From: an uncultured Lentisphaeria bacterium
Lineage (GTDB): Bacteria; Verrucomicrobiota; Lentisphaeria; JABSQK01; CAJWLW01
DNA: 29,228 bases
Reading direction: 5' to 3'
NCBI GenBank assembly: GCA_913042885.1
Contig: CAJWLW010000029.1
Span: forward strand, 1 to 29,228
Every line of letters starts with the position of its first letter. The first letter of the stretch is position 1. The notes under the pieces are model-generated. The model was not told the origin of the DNA and did no database searches. It was given only the letters and a program-made list of their open reading frames with translations. Made by a program: the position numbers and the translations under genes. Positions 1 through 7,620 of the stretch are shown piece after piece.

Positions 1-7
1 GCATTCC

Positions 8-62
8 TGCCGCGGCCGGACCACGACAGCCTGTCGACCCGGCCGCGGCATTTTTGTTTTTC
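8..62 (+). terminator. Rho-independent terminator of an upstream gene
   Basis: A perfect 12-bp GC-rich stem (TGCCGCGGCCGG at 8-19 pairing with 39-50) is followed directly by a T-rich run (51-62). The 19-nt loop contains a second small stem (CGACAG at 24-29 with CTGTCG at 31-36). This is a textbook intrinsic terminator for a plus-strand gene that ends left of the window. It also insulates kdsA, which must therefore have its own promoter somewhere in 60-140. Confidence 0.88.
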
Positions 63-140
63 TCAAATGACCTGTCTTTTTAAGAGTTTCCAGTGCCAAG
101 GGGTTGTTGAAATCCGGCTGGTCGCGGGTACCATGATGGT

Positions 141-959
141 ATGCAGGATAATCTCGATATTCCGGGTGCCGATAAAGGACTGATGCTGATTGCCGGACCG
201 TGCGTGATCGCGACGGAAAACGAAACGCTGGAGATCGCGCGGGCACTGCATGAAATCACCCAAGATTTAGCAATTCCGTTTGTCTTCAAAGCGTCATATG
301 ATAAGGCAAATCGATCGTCGATCGACTCATATCGCGGGCCAGGGATGACGGAAGGACTGCGGATCCTGGCCGCAGTTAAGCAGGCACTCGGAGTGCCGTT
401 GCTCACAGACGTGCATGGGGAAGAACAAGTCGGTCCGGTTTCTGAAGTTGTCGATATCGTGCAAATCCCGGCATTCCTTTGCAGGCAAACGGATCTGATC
501 GTCGCCGTGGCAAAGCAGGCGAAGGCAATCAATATCAAGAAAGGACAGTTCCTCGCACCGCACGATATGAAGAATGTCGTGGCAAAAGCAGAAAAGGCCG
601 GGGCCCGGAACATCCTGCTGACGGAGCGCGGCTACACCTTAGGCTATAACCAGCTCGTTGCGGACATGACGGCACTGCCCACGATGCGCGCGCTCGGGTA
701 CCCGGTGATTTTCGATGCAACGCACTGCGCCCAATCACCAGGGGGTCTCGGCACAGCCTCCGGCGGGCGACGCGAGATGATTCCCTGCCTGGCGCGCGCG
801 GCTGTCGGGGCAGGCTGCGACGGCGTGTTTATAGAAGTGCATCCGGACCCGGACAAGGCGCTGTCGGACGGTCCAAACAGTTTGAAAATGACTGATTTGC
901 CGCCACTACTTGAGCAGCTCGTCCAGATAGACAATATCGTGAGGCCCAAACGCATATGA
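141..959 (+). CDS. kdsA: 3-deoxy-8-phosphooctulonate (Kdo8P) synthase
   Basis: Condenses phosphoenolpyruvate with arabinose 5-phosphate to Kdo 8-phosphate, the cytoplasmic committed step to the Kdo sugar of lipopolysaccharide. The 272 residues cover the full DAHP-synthase-type TIM barrel: IAGPCVI (17-23), FKASYDKANRSS (49-60), QIPAFLCRQTDL (108-119), NIKKGQFLAP (131-140), FDATH (191-195) and EVHPDPD (232-238). Cys21, His195, Glu232 and Asp243 match the ligand set of the metal-dependent class of Kdo8P synthases; the metal-independent class has Asn in place of the Cys. The ATG at 141 has only a weak ribosome site; the ATGs at 133 and 136 are out of frame. The stop overlaps the kdsD start by 4 nt (ATGA), so the two are translated together and supply consecutive enzymes. 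Identification is very secure. Confidence 0.96.
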   Translation: MQDNLDIPGADKGLMLIAGPCVIATENETLEIARALHEITQDLAIPFVFKASYDKANRSSIDSYRGPGMTEGLRILAAVKQALGVPLLTDVHGEEQVGPVSEVVDIVQIPAFLCRQTDLIVAVAKQAKAINIKKGQFLAPHDMKNVVAKAEKAGARNILLTERGYTLGYNQLVADMTALPTMRALGYPVIFDATHCAQSPGGLGTASGGRREMIPCLARAAVGAGCDGVFIEVHPDPDKALSDGPNSLKMTDLPPLLEQLVQIDNIVRPKRI

Positions 960-1939
960 GCGTCAAAACCGACAACAAACACTGGCAAGACATTGCCAGA
1001 CAAGTCCTTAAGGTTGAGGCGGAGGCTATTTTGTCGTTGATCGACGGCATCGGCGAGGCGTTCAGTGATGCACTGACAGCGCTTGCTGATTGTCAGGGAA
1101 GAGTTGTGGTAACCGGCATGGGCAAGGCCGGCATAGTGGCACGGAAAATCGCCGCAACGATGGCCAGCACCGGGACGCCAACGCTATTTTTGCACCCGGC
1201 GGAAGCCGTACATGGGGATCTCGGGATGATCCACGAAGGGGACGTGGTCATTGCCCTCTCGAACAGCGGTGAGACGGATGAAATCACCCGACTCTTGCCA
1301 TTGATCAAAAAGATCGGTGCGGCGCTTATAGCATTAACGGGAAACCCCCAGTCGACACTGGCGCGTTACAGCGATGTGGTTATAGACACCGGTACGAAGC
1401 AGGAAGCCTGCCCGCTGGGCTTAGCGCCGACGGCAAGTACAACCGCCAGCCTGGCAATGGGCGATGCTTTGGCGATGGCGTTGCTGGAGAAGAAAGGTTT
1501 CCGCGTCGAAGATTACGCCTTCTATCATCCGGGCGGCAGCCTGGGGAAAAATCTGCTGATGACAGTGGGCGACATCATGCGGACCGACGATCAGAATCCG
1601 GTCGCTGGACCGGATACGACTGTCAAGACGGTACTCTTCGCGATAACCACCGCCAAGGCGGGTGCCGCATCAATCGTCGACGACAGCGGCCGGCTGGTCG
1701 GCATTTTTACCGACGGAAATCTGCGCCGGGAAATCAACAAGGATATTTCGGTGCTGGACCGTCCGGTGGCGGAAGTGATGACCCGTGATCCATGGACTAT
1801 TGCAGCGGACAGGCTGGCAGCGGAAGGATTGAAGATCATGCGGACCAACAAAGTCGACGAACTTCCCGTAGTCGATGAGTCGGGCCAGTTGGTCGGCATG
1901 CTCGACGTGCAGGACCTGCTGCGAGCAGGCATCATGTAA
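956..1939 (+). CDS. kdsD: Arabinose-5-phosphate isomerase (SIS-CBS-CBS)
   Basis: Interconverts ribulose 5-phosphate and arabinose 5-phosphate, the substrate of the adjacent KdsA. The 327 residues show the family's usual order: a sugar-isomerase (SIS) domain at about 30-175 with VVTGMGKAG (51-59), HPAEAVHGDLGM (80-91) and the phosphosugar-binding SNSGET (102-107), then two CBS domains at about 205-262 and 270-327. The length matches KdsD/KpsF/GutQ proteins. Its start overlaps the kdsA stop (ATGA), and pairing with kdsA favours the housekeeping KdsD role over a capsule (KpsF) or glucitol (GutQ) paralogue. No kdsC phosphatase or kdsB follows; the next gene is on the other strand. Confidence 0.95.
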   Translation: MSVKTDNKHWQDIARQVLKVEAEAILSLIDGIGEAFSDALTALADCQGRVVVTGMGKAGIVARKIAATMASTGTPTLFLHPAEAVHGDLGMIHEGDVVIALSNSGETDEITRLLPLIKKIGAALIALTGNPQSTLARYSDVVIDTGTKQEACPLGLAPTASTTASLAMGDALAMALLEKKGFRVEDYAFYHPGGSLGKNLLMTVGDIMRTDDQNPVAGPDTTVKTVLFAITTAKAGAASIVDDSGRLVGIFTDGNLRREINKDISVLDRPVAEVMTRDPWTIAADRLAAEGLKIMRTNKVDELPVVDESGQLVGMLDVQDLLRAGIM

Positions 1940-1973
1940 GGGCGGGCGACGCACACGCCCATGTAAACTGCCC

Positions 1974-4352
1974 CTACCAGCTTGCCAGATCCTCCAGCTT
2001 CCCTGCACTGGGCACCTCGTATTTATCCAGCATGCCATGCCGCCAGGCGTGGCCGAGGATTCGCGCCCAGCCGCGGCATGTCGTTGCGTGGCCTACCGGT
2101 CCGCGGGAATTCCAGCAGAGCTGATCGAGCCACGCCTCGGTCAACGTCATGAAACGCGGGTCGCCGGTGCGTTCATAACCAACGGCCAGCGCGAGGCCGA
2201 AATCCATACGGGGAGAGCTTCCGTCGCGCGCCGCGGCAATCATCGCCCTGGCCAAATCAACGGTCAGCGTCTGCAGCCATTGATCGACGTCCGCGCGTCG
2301 AGTGATCGTGGCGTAACGATCGACAGCATCGACCATACTGCAGTAACCGAAGAACCCGTTGATCATCTGCCGGTGCAGTGAGAGGCGATCGTCGCCAGCG
2401 GAGAGATCCACCGCGCCCGAGAAGGCGTTGCGGTCAAAGGTGATGACGAAATCGATCATCTCCTCCAGCAACGGCAGGAATCGCGGTTCGCGGGTGACGT
2501 CGTACAGGTGCACAAGCAGCAGTATGCTCCAGCCGATTTCGCGGTTGAAGCCCCACAGGACTTCTCTTTGTTCGGCGTTAGCAAAGAGCTCGACGGTCTT
2601 GTCGCCGAGTGCCAGTGCAACTTCGAGTGCATCGGGATCACCGCTGAGACAATAGTACTCGAGCAAGCCCTGGGTCCAGAAATGACTGGGGTAGGCACCG
2701 GTCGTTGTATGTCGCGCGGAGTGAGCGGGCGTTGCCCGATGCAGCCAGAGATGATCGGAATAGTGCAGGAAGTCGACCTCAATGTTGTGCCTGGCGACCA
2801 GGCGCACCATGTTCCAGAGGTCGTGCCGGCCGAGGCGCATGAGTTCGCCGCACAAGGTGTGAATAACGTCGTACTCATTGTTCAGCCACACCGGTTCGTG
2901 ACAGTCCAGGTAGGTTTGTGTCGGGCGCCCATCGGGCCAATTTCGGGGGATTTCCGGAGCTCCGGGTAATCGGCGAACGAGGCCACCGCCGCTCACGGAG
3001 TAGGCCGCATGGTATTGGGAATTCATGTCGCCAACGTCGAACTTGGAATCAGGCGTGGGAATATTTACAAGGTCCGCGAGCACCTTGTCGAATCGCAGGT
3101 GTTTGCCTCTCGGCAGCGCCAGATCCTGCTCAAACGCGGCGCTGCCCGCCAGCCATTCGGGGGCGAGGCAGGCACGCCCCTCGTATATAGGCGAGGCAAG
3201 CATTGACTCGATTCCCTCCGGCGCCTGACTCGGTGTATAGTTCATCTTGCCCGTGAGCCTGTCCGGTGTGGCATCGTCGGACTGCACGAATGCCAGCGTC
3301 ATGACTTGTCGTCTGGAACGTCCCTGCGGCAGGTCGAGCACTTCTTTCGTCGCAGGCCAGATCTCCAGATTCAGTGTGGCGTCGTCACTGACCAGGCGGT
3401 TGGGACGGGCCCGCAGAAAATCCTGCATCTGGAGGTAAACGGCGCGGCCGCCGCCGTGCAGGCCGAGCCAATCGGCGGTGCCCACGAGCGGCGGGTTCAG
3501 GTAAAACGGATAGTCGACGTCATCGAGCAGCATTGCGGCGTCCTCGACATAGGCAGACTGTCGTTCCTCGTCTGCAATGATGGCGACACGTGATGGATTG
3601 AAGACATGGCGCCCGACGTAGAAGAGGCCGTAGGCCTGCTGCAGAAAGTGTCGCTGCGTCGGTCCGGTCAGGGACCATTGCGCTTCGCAGGCCAGTCTTT
3701 CGATCGGCACGCTCGCTCGGCCGGCCTCGACGTTGAAGAAGTGATAATCCAGCCGCAGCGTTGTCCAGCCGGCCCAGAGCTCAACATCCAGCCGATACGT
3801 CAGGCGGCGCTCGTGTGCGGCAGTGAAATGGGCCCCTTCGACGCGGAGTCGAACGCGCAGCGGCGACTGTTCCAGGACCCGCACGGTGCGTTGCGGCTCG
3901 TGCCTTGTATCGGCGTCGTCGACACAGAATGCAAAGCGCGCAGGATCGTCGAGGTAGGTATGCCCGTCGCAGTTGATCTGATGAATCGGTCCGGAACCGC
4001 CGGCGCCGACGGTGACCGAGAGCCGGGTATTGTCGATTGTCCAAGTGTCGTTGTTCTGTACCAGCGTAACCGGTTCGTCCGGGACCGTCGGCGCCTGGCC
4101 AACCATCAGTTCATGATTGCCGGCGTCACACGCTGTGAAAGTCAAAAGCCCCCAGCGCACCGAGCCGTCCGGCCAATGGACCAATGGCCGACAGGCGGAA
4201 GGCCGTGGCTGGCCGGCAGGCGCTGTGACGGCCAGGTTCGAGGTATCTGTCAGTTGGCCTTGCGCAAAGGGCACGCCGAGCGAAACCGGCAGGCCGGCGC
4301 CGCGGTCGTCGCCGTAAGCAACATCAATTGTGCAGGGAGATTCTGAATTCAT
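1974..4352 (-). CDS. PcRGLX/YetA-like polysaccharide-active protein
   Basis: A 792-residue protein resembling the YetA / exo-rhamnogalacturonan-lyase-like (PcRGLX) family. The N-terminal signature is clear: LPVSLGVPFAQGQL followed by RPLVHWPDGSVRWGLLTF, the typical start of the family's N-terminal RIFT-barrel domain. A beta-rich middle region follows, and the C-terminal half is rich in Trp, His and helices, as expected of the alpha/alpha-toroid domain. No signal peptide is visible, so a cytoplasmic site is likely. I chose the ATG at 4352, right before the conserved domain; the frame stays open upstream to 4505, but that stretch is Cys/Arg-rich and unlike the family, and it overlaps an inverted repeat. 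The sodium symporter operon on the same strand lies upstream, fitting use of an imported pectin-derived oligosaccharide. Activity and substrate are inferred. Confidence 0.65.
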   Translation of the reverse strand: MNSESPCTIDVAYGDDRGAGLPVSLGVPFAQGQLTDTSNLAVTAPAGQPRPSACRPLVHWPDGSVRWGLLTFTACDAGNHELMVGQAPTVPDEPVTLVQNNDTWTIDNTRLSVTVGAGGSGPIHQINCDGHTYLDDPARFAFCVDDADTRHEPQRTVRVLEQSPLRVRLRVEGAHFTAAHERRLTYRLDVELWAGWTTLRLDYHFFNVEAGRASVPIERLACEAQWSLTGPTQRHFLQQAYGLFYVGRHVFNPSRVAIIADEERQSAYVEDAAMLLDDVDYPFYLNPPLVGTADWLGLHGGGRAVYLQMQDFLRARPNRLVSDDATLNLEIWPATKEVLDLPQGRSRRQVMTLAFVQSDDATPDRLTGKMNYTPSQAPEGIESMLASPIYEGRACLAPEWLAGSAAFEQDLALPRGKHLRFDKVLADLVNIPTPDSKFDVGDMNSQYHAAYSVSGGGLVRRLPGAPEIPRNWPDGRPTQTYLDCHEPVWLNNEYDVIHTLCGELMRLGRHDLWNMVRLVARHNIEVDFLHYSDHLWLHRATPAHSARHTTTGAYPSHFWTQGLLEYYCLSGDPDALEVALALGDKTVELFANAEQREVLWGFNREIGWSILLLVHLYDVTREPRFLPLLEEMIDFVITFDRNAFSGAVDLSAGDDRLSLHRQMINGFFGYCSMVDAVDRYATITRRADVDQWLQTLTVDLARAMIAAARDGSSPRMDFGLALAVGYERTGDPRFMTLTEAWLDQLCWNSRGPVGHATTCRGWARILGHAWRHGMLDKYEVPSAGKLEDLASW

Positions 4353-4690
4353 CAGTCGGAAAAGTTTTGGTTTATACGAAATTTCTCCGCGATCAGTTTC
4401 AACTGGGAACCCAGTGTTTCGGTAGGTCTTGACATCGGCTGGTTCTCCTGGACAGAACGTACGTTGGCGCTTGCAGCAGCCGAACTTGGTCTGGTTCAAA
4501 ATCAACGTACTGTCCGAATCTCATTCCTCCACCCTTGCACCAGATATGCCCTGATGATTGCCGTTGTCGATCCCCACGTTGTTTACACTAATCCAATTCC
4601 GCATGTGCAGAGCCAGCCCGCTTATTTTCCGGGCCTGATCAAACTGCCGAGCGGTGGACGGCGAGGTGGTATTGCCGGCGCCCCTGACTC
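4353..4690. other. Intergenic stretch before the YetA-like gene
   Basis: No gene is supported in these 338 nt. They lie between the symporter stop and the YetA-like start, both on the minus strand. The stretch holds the inverted-repeat element at 4448-4516 and a minus-strand TATAAA (4371-4376) about 20 nt before the start codon. No convincing -35 box lies at the usual distance, and I see no terminator for the symporter. Confidence 0.5.
4448..4516 (-). promoter_or_regulatory. Inverted-repeat element before YetA-like gene
   Basis: GGACAG-AACG-TACGTTG (4450-4466) pairs with CAACGTACTGTCC (4503-4515): 13 bp with a 4-nt bulge in the left arm and a 36-nt interior that holds a smaller GAAC/GTTC stem. 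Read on the minus strand, the gene-proximal arm is CTGTCCAG, and it ends 95 nt before the YetA-like start codon. A second element with the same ends lies at nearly the same distance from the transporter operon (6559-6623). Operator, leader hairpin or small repeat are all possible. Confidence 0.5.
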
Positions 4691-6199
4691 TCAAGGATTG
4701 GCAGTTCTGTAGCGTTGCAGAATGGACGGCCGACGCGCCAGGAGAAACGAACCGCCGAGGGCGATCAACAGGTTGAGCACCAGACCATACAAGCCTGCAT
4801 GAATGCCGGCGATCTTGCCATGCCCGCACATTGCGAGTACAACCGCGAGAACCAATCCTGCGAGCATGCCGTAGAACACCGGTCCCGACCGCATGCGCCG
4901 CCAATGGATACCGATGAAGAAGGCGGGCGCCAGCTGGACGAGCCAGTCGAACTTTCGGTCGAGCAGCTTGATCAGCGTGTTCTTTCCCGAGTCGTACATT
5001 CTGATGGCAACAATGATCAGGATCGCCACCAGAACCCACGAAACAATCTTCCCCAATTTCGTGAGGAACTGTTCTCTCGCGTTGGGATCGACATATCGCC
5101 CATACAAGTCCTTGGTCACCATCGACGAGATCGACAGCAGCGCCGAATCCGCGGTCGACATGACGGCAGCGAGGATGGCTGCGAACAACACCGTGACCAG
5201 GCAATACCCCAGCCGTGAGTCTTGCTGGATCTCTCCGAGCACGACGGTTAGTACTTTGTCGGCCTCGGCACCGGTGAGCCCCGGGATGTTGGCGAGGGCT
5301 GTGACGCCAACGATCAGCGCCACCAGCGCGGCAGTGTACGGCATGAACGCCATCAGCGAGAAGCTGCGGCGCAGGGTTCGTTGCGAATTGGCGGCATAGA
5401 TACGCTGGATCGCCTGCGGATACAGGGCGCCTCCGATGCCGACGAGCAGGATATAGCTCAGCCACTCCCGGCACTTTGCGGCATCCGGCGGCAGCGCCTT
5501 GGCACGGTTTTCGGAAGCAAGGATCGTCGTAGTTGTCGTCTCGAGGCTGCCGTACTTCTGCAGTACGAGGACGACGACGAGGGCGAAGCCAAGAAGCAGG
5601 ACGATGCCTTGAACAGCGTCCGTCCAGGCAACGGCGCGCATGCCGCCAAGACTTTCGTAGATGACCATGATGAGGGCCAGCGCTATGACGCCGTAGATAA
5701 ACGCCTGCCGCGGGGTGCCGGCGCTGAAACCTTCGAGGGCCCGCCCCATTGCCATCAACTGCGCCAGGAGAAAGTTGGCGAGCGCCACGACCATGATGAT
5801 TGTCGCTGTGACGTTGATCGCCGGCGAGTTGAAACGGTCGTGCAGGTAGTCTGTCGGCGTGATGAAACCGCGCTTTCGTGCCAGGGCATAGAGGCGCGGT
5901 GCATAGATCAGGTAGCAGACAACGATAGCCGTCATGAAATGCACGCTCATCGTCCACGAGAACCCGGTGCGGTATGATTTTCCGGTAAATCCCAGGAGCG
6001 TATTGCCGCTGTACTGCGTCGCGTAGAGGGTAAGGACAAGGACCAGTAAACCGAAGCCGTGGCCGGCGAGATAGAATTCTCGCAGCGTATCTTCACGACG
6101 GGCGCGATAGCCCCACCAGCCGATGCCGATGAGCGACAGCAGGTAAATGGCGATGAAGGTCAGTGCGCCGGGACCGAAGGAAACGACCGCGAGATTCAT
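4691..6199 (-). CDS. Sodium:solute symporter family transporter
   Basis: A 502-residue inner-membrane protein of the SSS family, which couples uptake of sugars, organic acids or other small solutes to sodium. It has about 13 hydrophobic segments, beginning with one at residues 10-28. The family signature is clear in AAILAAVMSTADSALLSISSMVTKD, and the N-terminal motif FYLAGHGFG and the segment GGMRAVAWTDAVQG are also typical. The start at 6199 has GGAG 5 nt upstream and overlaps the stop of the small membrane protein before it (ATGA). The substrate cannot be read from sequence; the downstream YetA-like gene suggests an oligosaccharide or uronide. Confidence 0.9.
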   Translation of the reverse strand: MNLAVVSFGPGALTFIAIYLLSLIGIGWWGYRARREDTLREFYLAGHGFGLLVLVLTLYATQYSGNTLLGFTGKSYRTGFSWTMSVHFMTAIVVCYLIYAPRLYALARKRGFITPTDYLHDRFNSPAINVTATIIMVVALANFLLAQLMAMGRALEGFSAGTPRQAFIYGVIALALIMVIYESLGGMRAVAWTDAVQGIVLLLGFALVVVLVLQKYGSLETTTTTILASENRAKALPPDAAKCREWLSYILLVGIGGALYPQAIQRIYAANSQRTLRRSFSLMAFMPYTAALVALIVGVTALANIPGLTGAEADKVLTVVLGEIQQDSRLGYCLVTVLFAAILAAVMSTADSALLSISSMVTKDLYGRYVDPNAREQFLTKLGKIVSWVLVAILIIVAIRMYDSGKNTLIKLLDRKFDWLVQLAPAFFIGIHWRRMRSGPVFYGMLAGLVLAVVLAMCGHGKIAGIHAGLYGLVLNLLIALGGSFLLARRPSILQRYRTANP

Positions 6200-6462
6200 G
6201 AGGGCTCCGAACCGGGCGGCTGATTTTCGTTCGTTTCAGCGGCGGGTTCTGACCAGTCGCGGCGCAGCAGGACGGCGGTAAAAATCGAGGCGGCGAGGCT
6301 GGCGACGAGCGCAGTCACGACCCAGGCGGGTGCACCGAACAACCGCGTGTCACTCTCTGCCGGCCAGTACCACGGAATGCCGACGATAGTGAGCACGCCA
6401 TAGGTCAGCCAGATTCGCCAAGTAAGAAACGTGCGATGGTCGCCTGTGTCTGGTATTGTCAT
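6196..6462 (-). CDS. Small DUF3311-like membrane protein, symporter partner
   Basis: An 88-residue protein with two predicted membrane segments (about residues 13-32 and 46-66), a short loop containing LFGAPAW, and a charged, Pro/Glu-rich tail. The segment GIPWYWPAESDTRLFGAPAW resembles the core of DUF3311, small proteins often encoded directly upstream of SSS-family symporters and thought to act as accessory subunits. The 4-nt overlap with the symporter supports that pairing. It is first in its operon; the ATG at 6462 lacks a good Shine-Dalgarno and is preceded by an A-rich run. A poor sigma70-like match (GATAAT at 6506-6511 on the minus strand) lies upstream. Confidence 0.7.
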   Translation of the reverse strand: MTIPDTGDHRTFLTWRIWLTYGVLTIVGIPWYWPAESDTRLFGAPAWVVTALVASLAASIFTAVLLRRDWSEPAAETNENQPPGSEPS

Positions 6463-6558
6463 GGACTACTTTTTTTTCTGGGCAGTGCGGGTATTGGGTC
6501 GTAGTATTATCTCGCATCGGGACTGAATACAAACAGATGCGCCATCGCGTTTACTGTT

Positions 6559-6623
6559 CTGGACAGTTGGGCCATACACGGTGGCGAACACAGACGCCTT
6601 GCTGTATGGTAGCACACTGTCCG
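6559..6623. promoter_or_regulatory. Nested hairpin between symporter operon and prepilin gene
   Basis: Three stems nest symmetrically: GGACAGT (6561-6567) with ACTGTCC (6616-6622), CCATACA (6572-6578) with TGTATGG (6603-6609), and GGCG (6583-6586) with CGCC (6595-6598). The ends CTGGACAG and ACTGTCCG are the same as in the element at 4448-4516. It lies 96 nt before the minus-strand DUF3311-symporter operon and 43 nt before the plus-strand prepilin gene, so it could serve either as an operator or as a leader hairpin. The matching distance to the other element favours the transporter side. Confidence 0.5.
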
Positions 6624-6666
6624 CTGCACCTCAACTCACGCCACTCTTAAGCCAAATAAATACTCC

Positions 6667-7533
6667 ATGCAACGCAGCAATGCACGAGAATTTACATTGA
6701 TCGAAATGCTCGTGGTGATCGCGATCATCGCGATTCTCATTGCCATGCTGCTGCCGGCACTGAATAACGCCAAGGACTCGGCTGTAAGAATCACCTGCCT
6801 GAGTAGTCTCAAGCAGATCGGCATTGGTGTGTTGGGCTATATCGGTGACAACGATGAAGCCATGCCGCATCTCGGGTCGATGGAAAATACCAGTAGCGGG
6901 CAGTCGAACGACCTTCACTATCCATACGGCAATTTTTTTCGCGTCATCGGCGTCACCGGTTATGTCGGTACAGAAGGTGAGGACTTCGGTCCGCATGTTA
7001 ATAACATCGGCGCGGGCAATAGGAACGGACGTTGGGAAGTCTTCAAATGCATGGGTGAATATCCTACTGATTTCGTCTCGAGAGGCAGCAGCACTTTTTG
7101 GAGCGGCAACAAAACGACGCTGTTCGACAATGAGTATATATTCAGCAGCTATGCGGTCATGGCGCAAGTCAGCCCCTATCCGTGTATTCCGGGCGGCTGG
7201 AATGAAGCGCGCTGGGTGTCGCGACAGAGGATCTATCAGTCGGCCAACGTCTCCCCCTCGGATGCCCTTTATCTCGCCGACGGTCCGAACCAGGTGTGGG
7301 GTTGGCAACAACCGTACTATATGGGGACTATAGACGACATGACCAACCACTTTTTCAGTGACGGCGGCGGGCCGAACCAGCAGCATTCATATATGTTTCG
7401 CCATACCCAGAAAACCGTGACCAACATGCTCGCCATCGACGGACATGGGGAAAGCCGGCGCGCCAAGATGTACGGTGGCACAACCAACTGGTCCAACACC
7501 TGGCCGTACGATCCAGACTGCTCTTACTGGTAA
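6667..7533 (+). CDS. Prepilin-like protein with N-methylation motif
   Basis: A 288-residue protein with a short charged leader (MQRSNARE) followed by [16 protein letters not shown], the type IV pilin / type II pseudopilin hydrophobic helix with Glu at +5, and then [12 protein letters not shown]. Near the C-terminus [15 protein letters not shown] is a loose version of the H-X9-DG element of prepilin-associated proteins; here 11 residues separate His and Asp. Such proteins occur in dozens of copies in Lentisphaerae and related phyla, and their role in the envelope is poorly known. The residue before the processing site is Glu rather than the classical Gly. No secretion or pilus genes lie nearby. 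There is no Shine-Dalgarno before the ATG. Confidence 0.85.
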   Translation: MQRSNAREFTLIEMLVVIAIIAILIAMLLPALNNAKDSAVRITCLSSLKQIGIGVLGYIGDNDEAMPHLGSMENTSSGQSNDLHYPYGNFFRVIGVTGYVGTEGEDFGPHVNNIGAGNRNGRWEVFKCMGEYPTDFVSRGSSTFWSGNKTTLFDNEYIFSSYAVMAQVSPYPCIPGGWNEARWVSRQRIYQSANVSPSDALYLADGPNQVWGWQQPYYMGTIDDMTNHFFSDGGGPNQQHSYMFRHTQKTVTNMLAIDGHGESRRAKMYGGTTNWSNTWPYDPDCSYW

Positions 7534-7620
7534 GAAATGCACAAGCAGGCAGAATGCGCGCGCTCCCTGGCTACACAAGCAAGCCGGATATGGTCTGAAG
7601 AACTCTTTTGATCGAGCCAT

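Noticed and set aside
1940..1960. GGGCG/CGCCC stem after kdsD as a terminator
   Set aside because: Only 5 bp, with no T run on either strand; too weak to call.
3606..4346. 246-codon plus-strand open frame
   Set aside because: Antisense to the conserved N-terminal domain of the YetA-like gene.
4521..5957. 478-codon minus-strand open frame
   Set aside because: It lies in another frame of the symporter; the translation is Arg/His/Pro-rich and lacks membrane segments.
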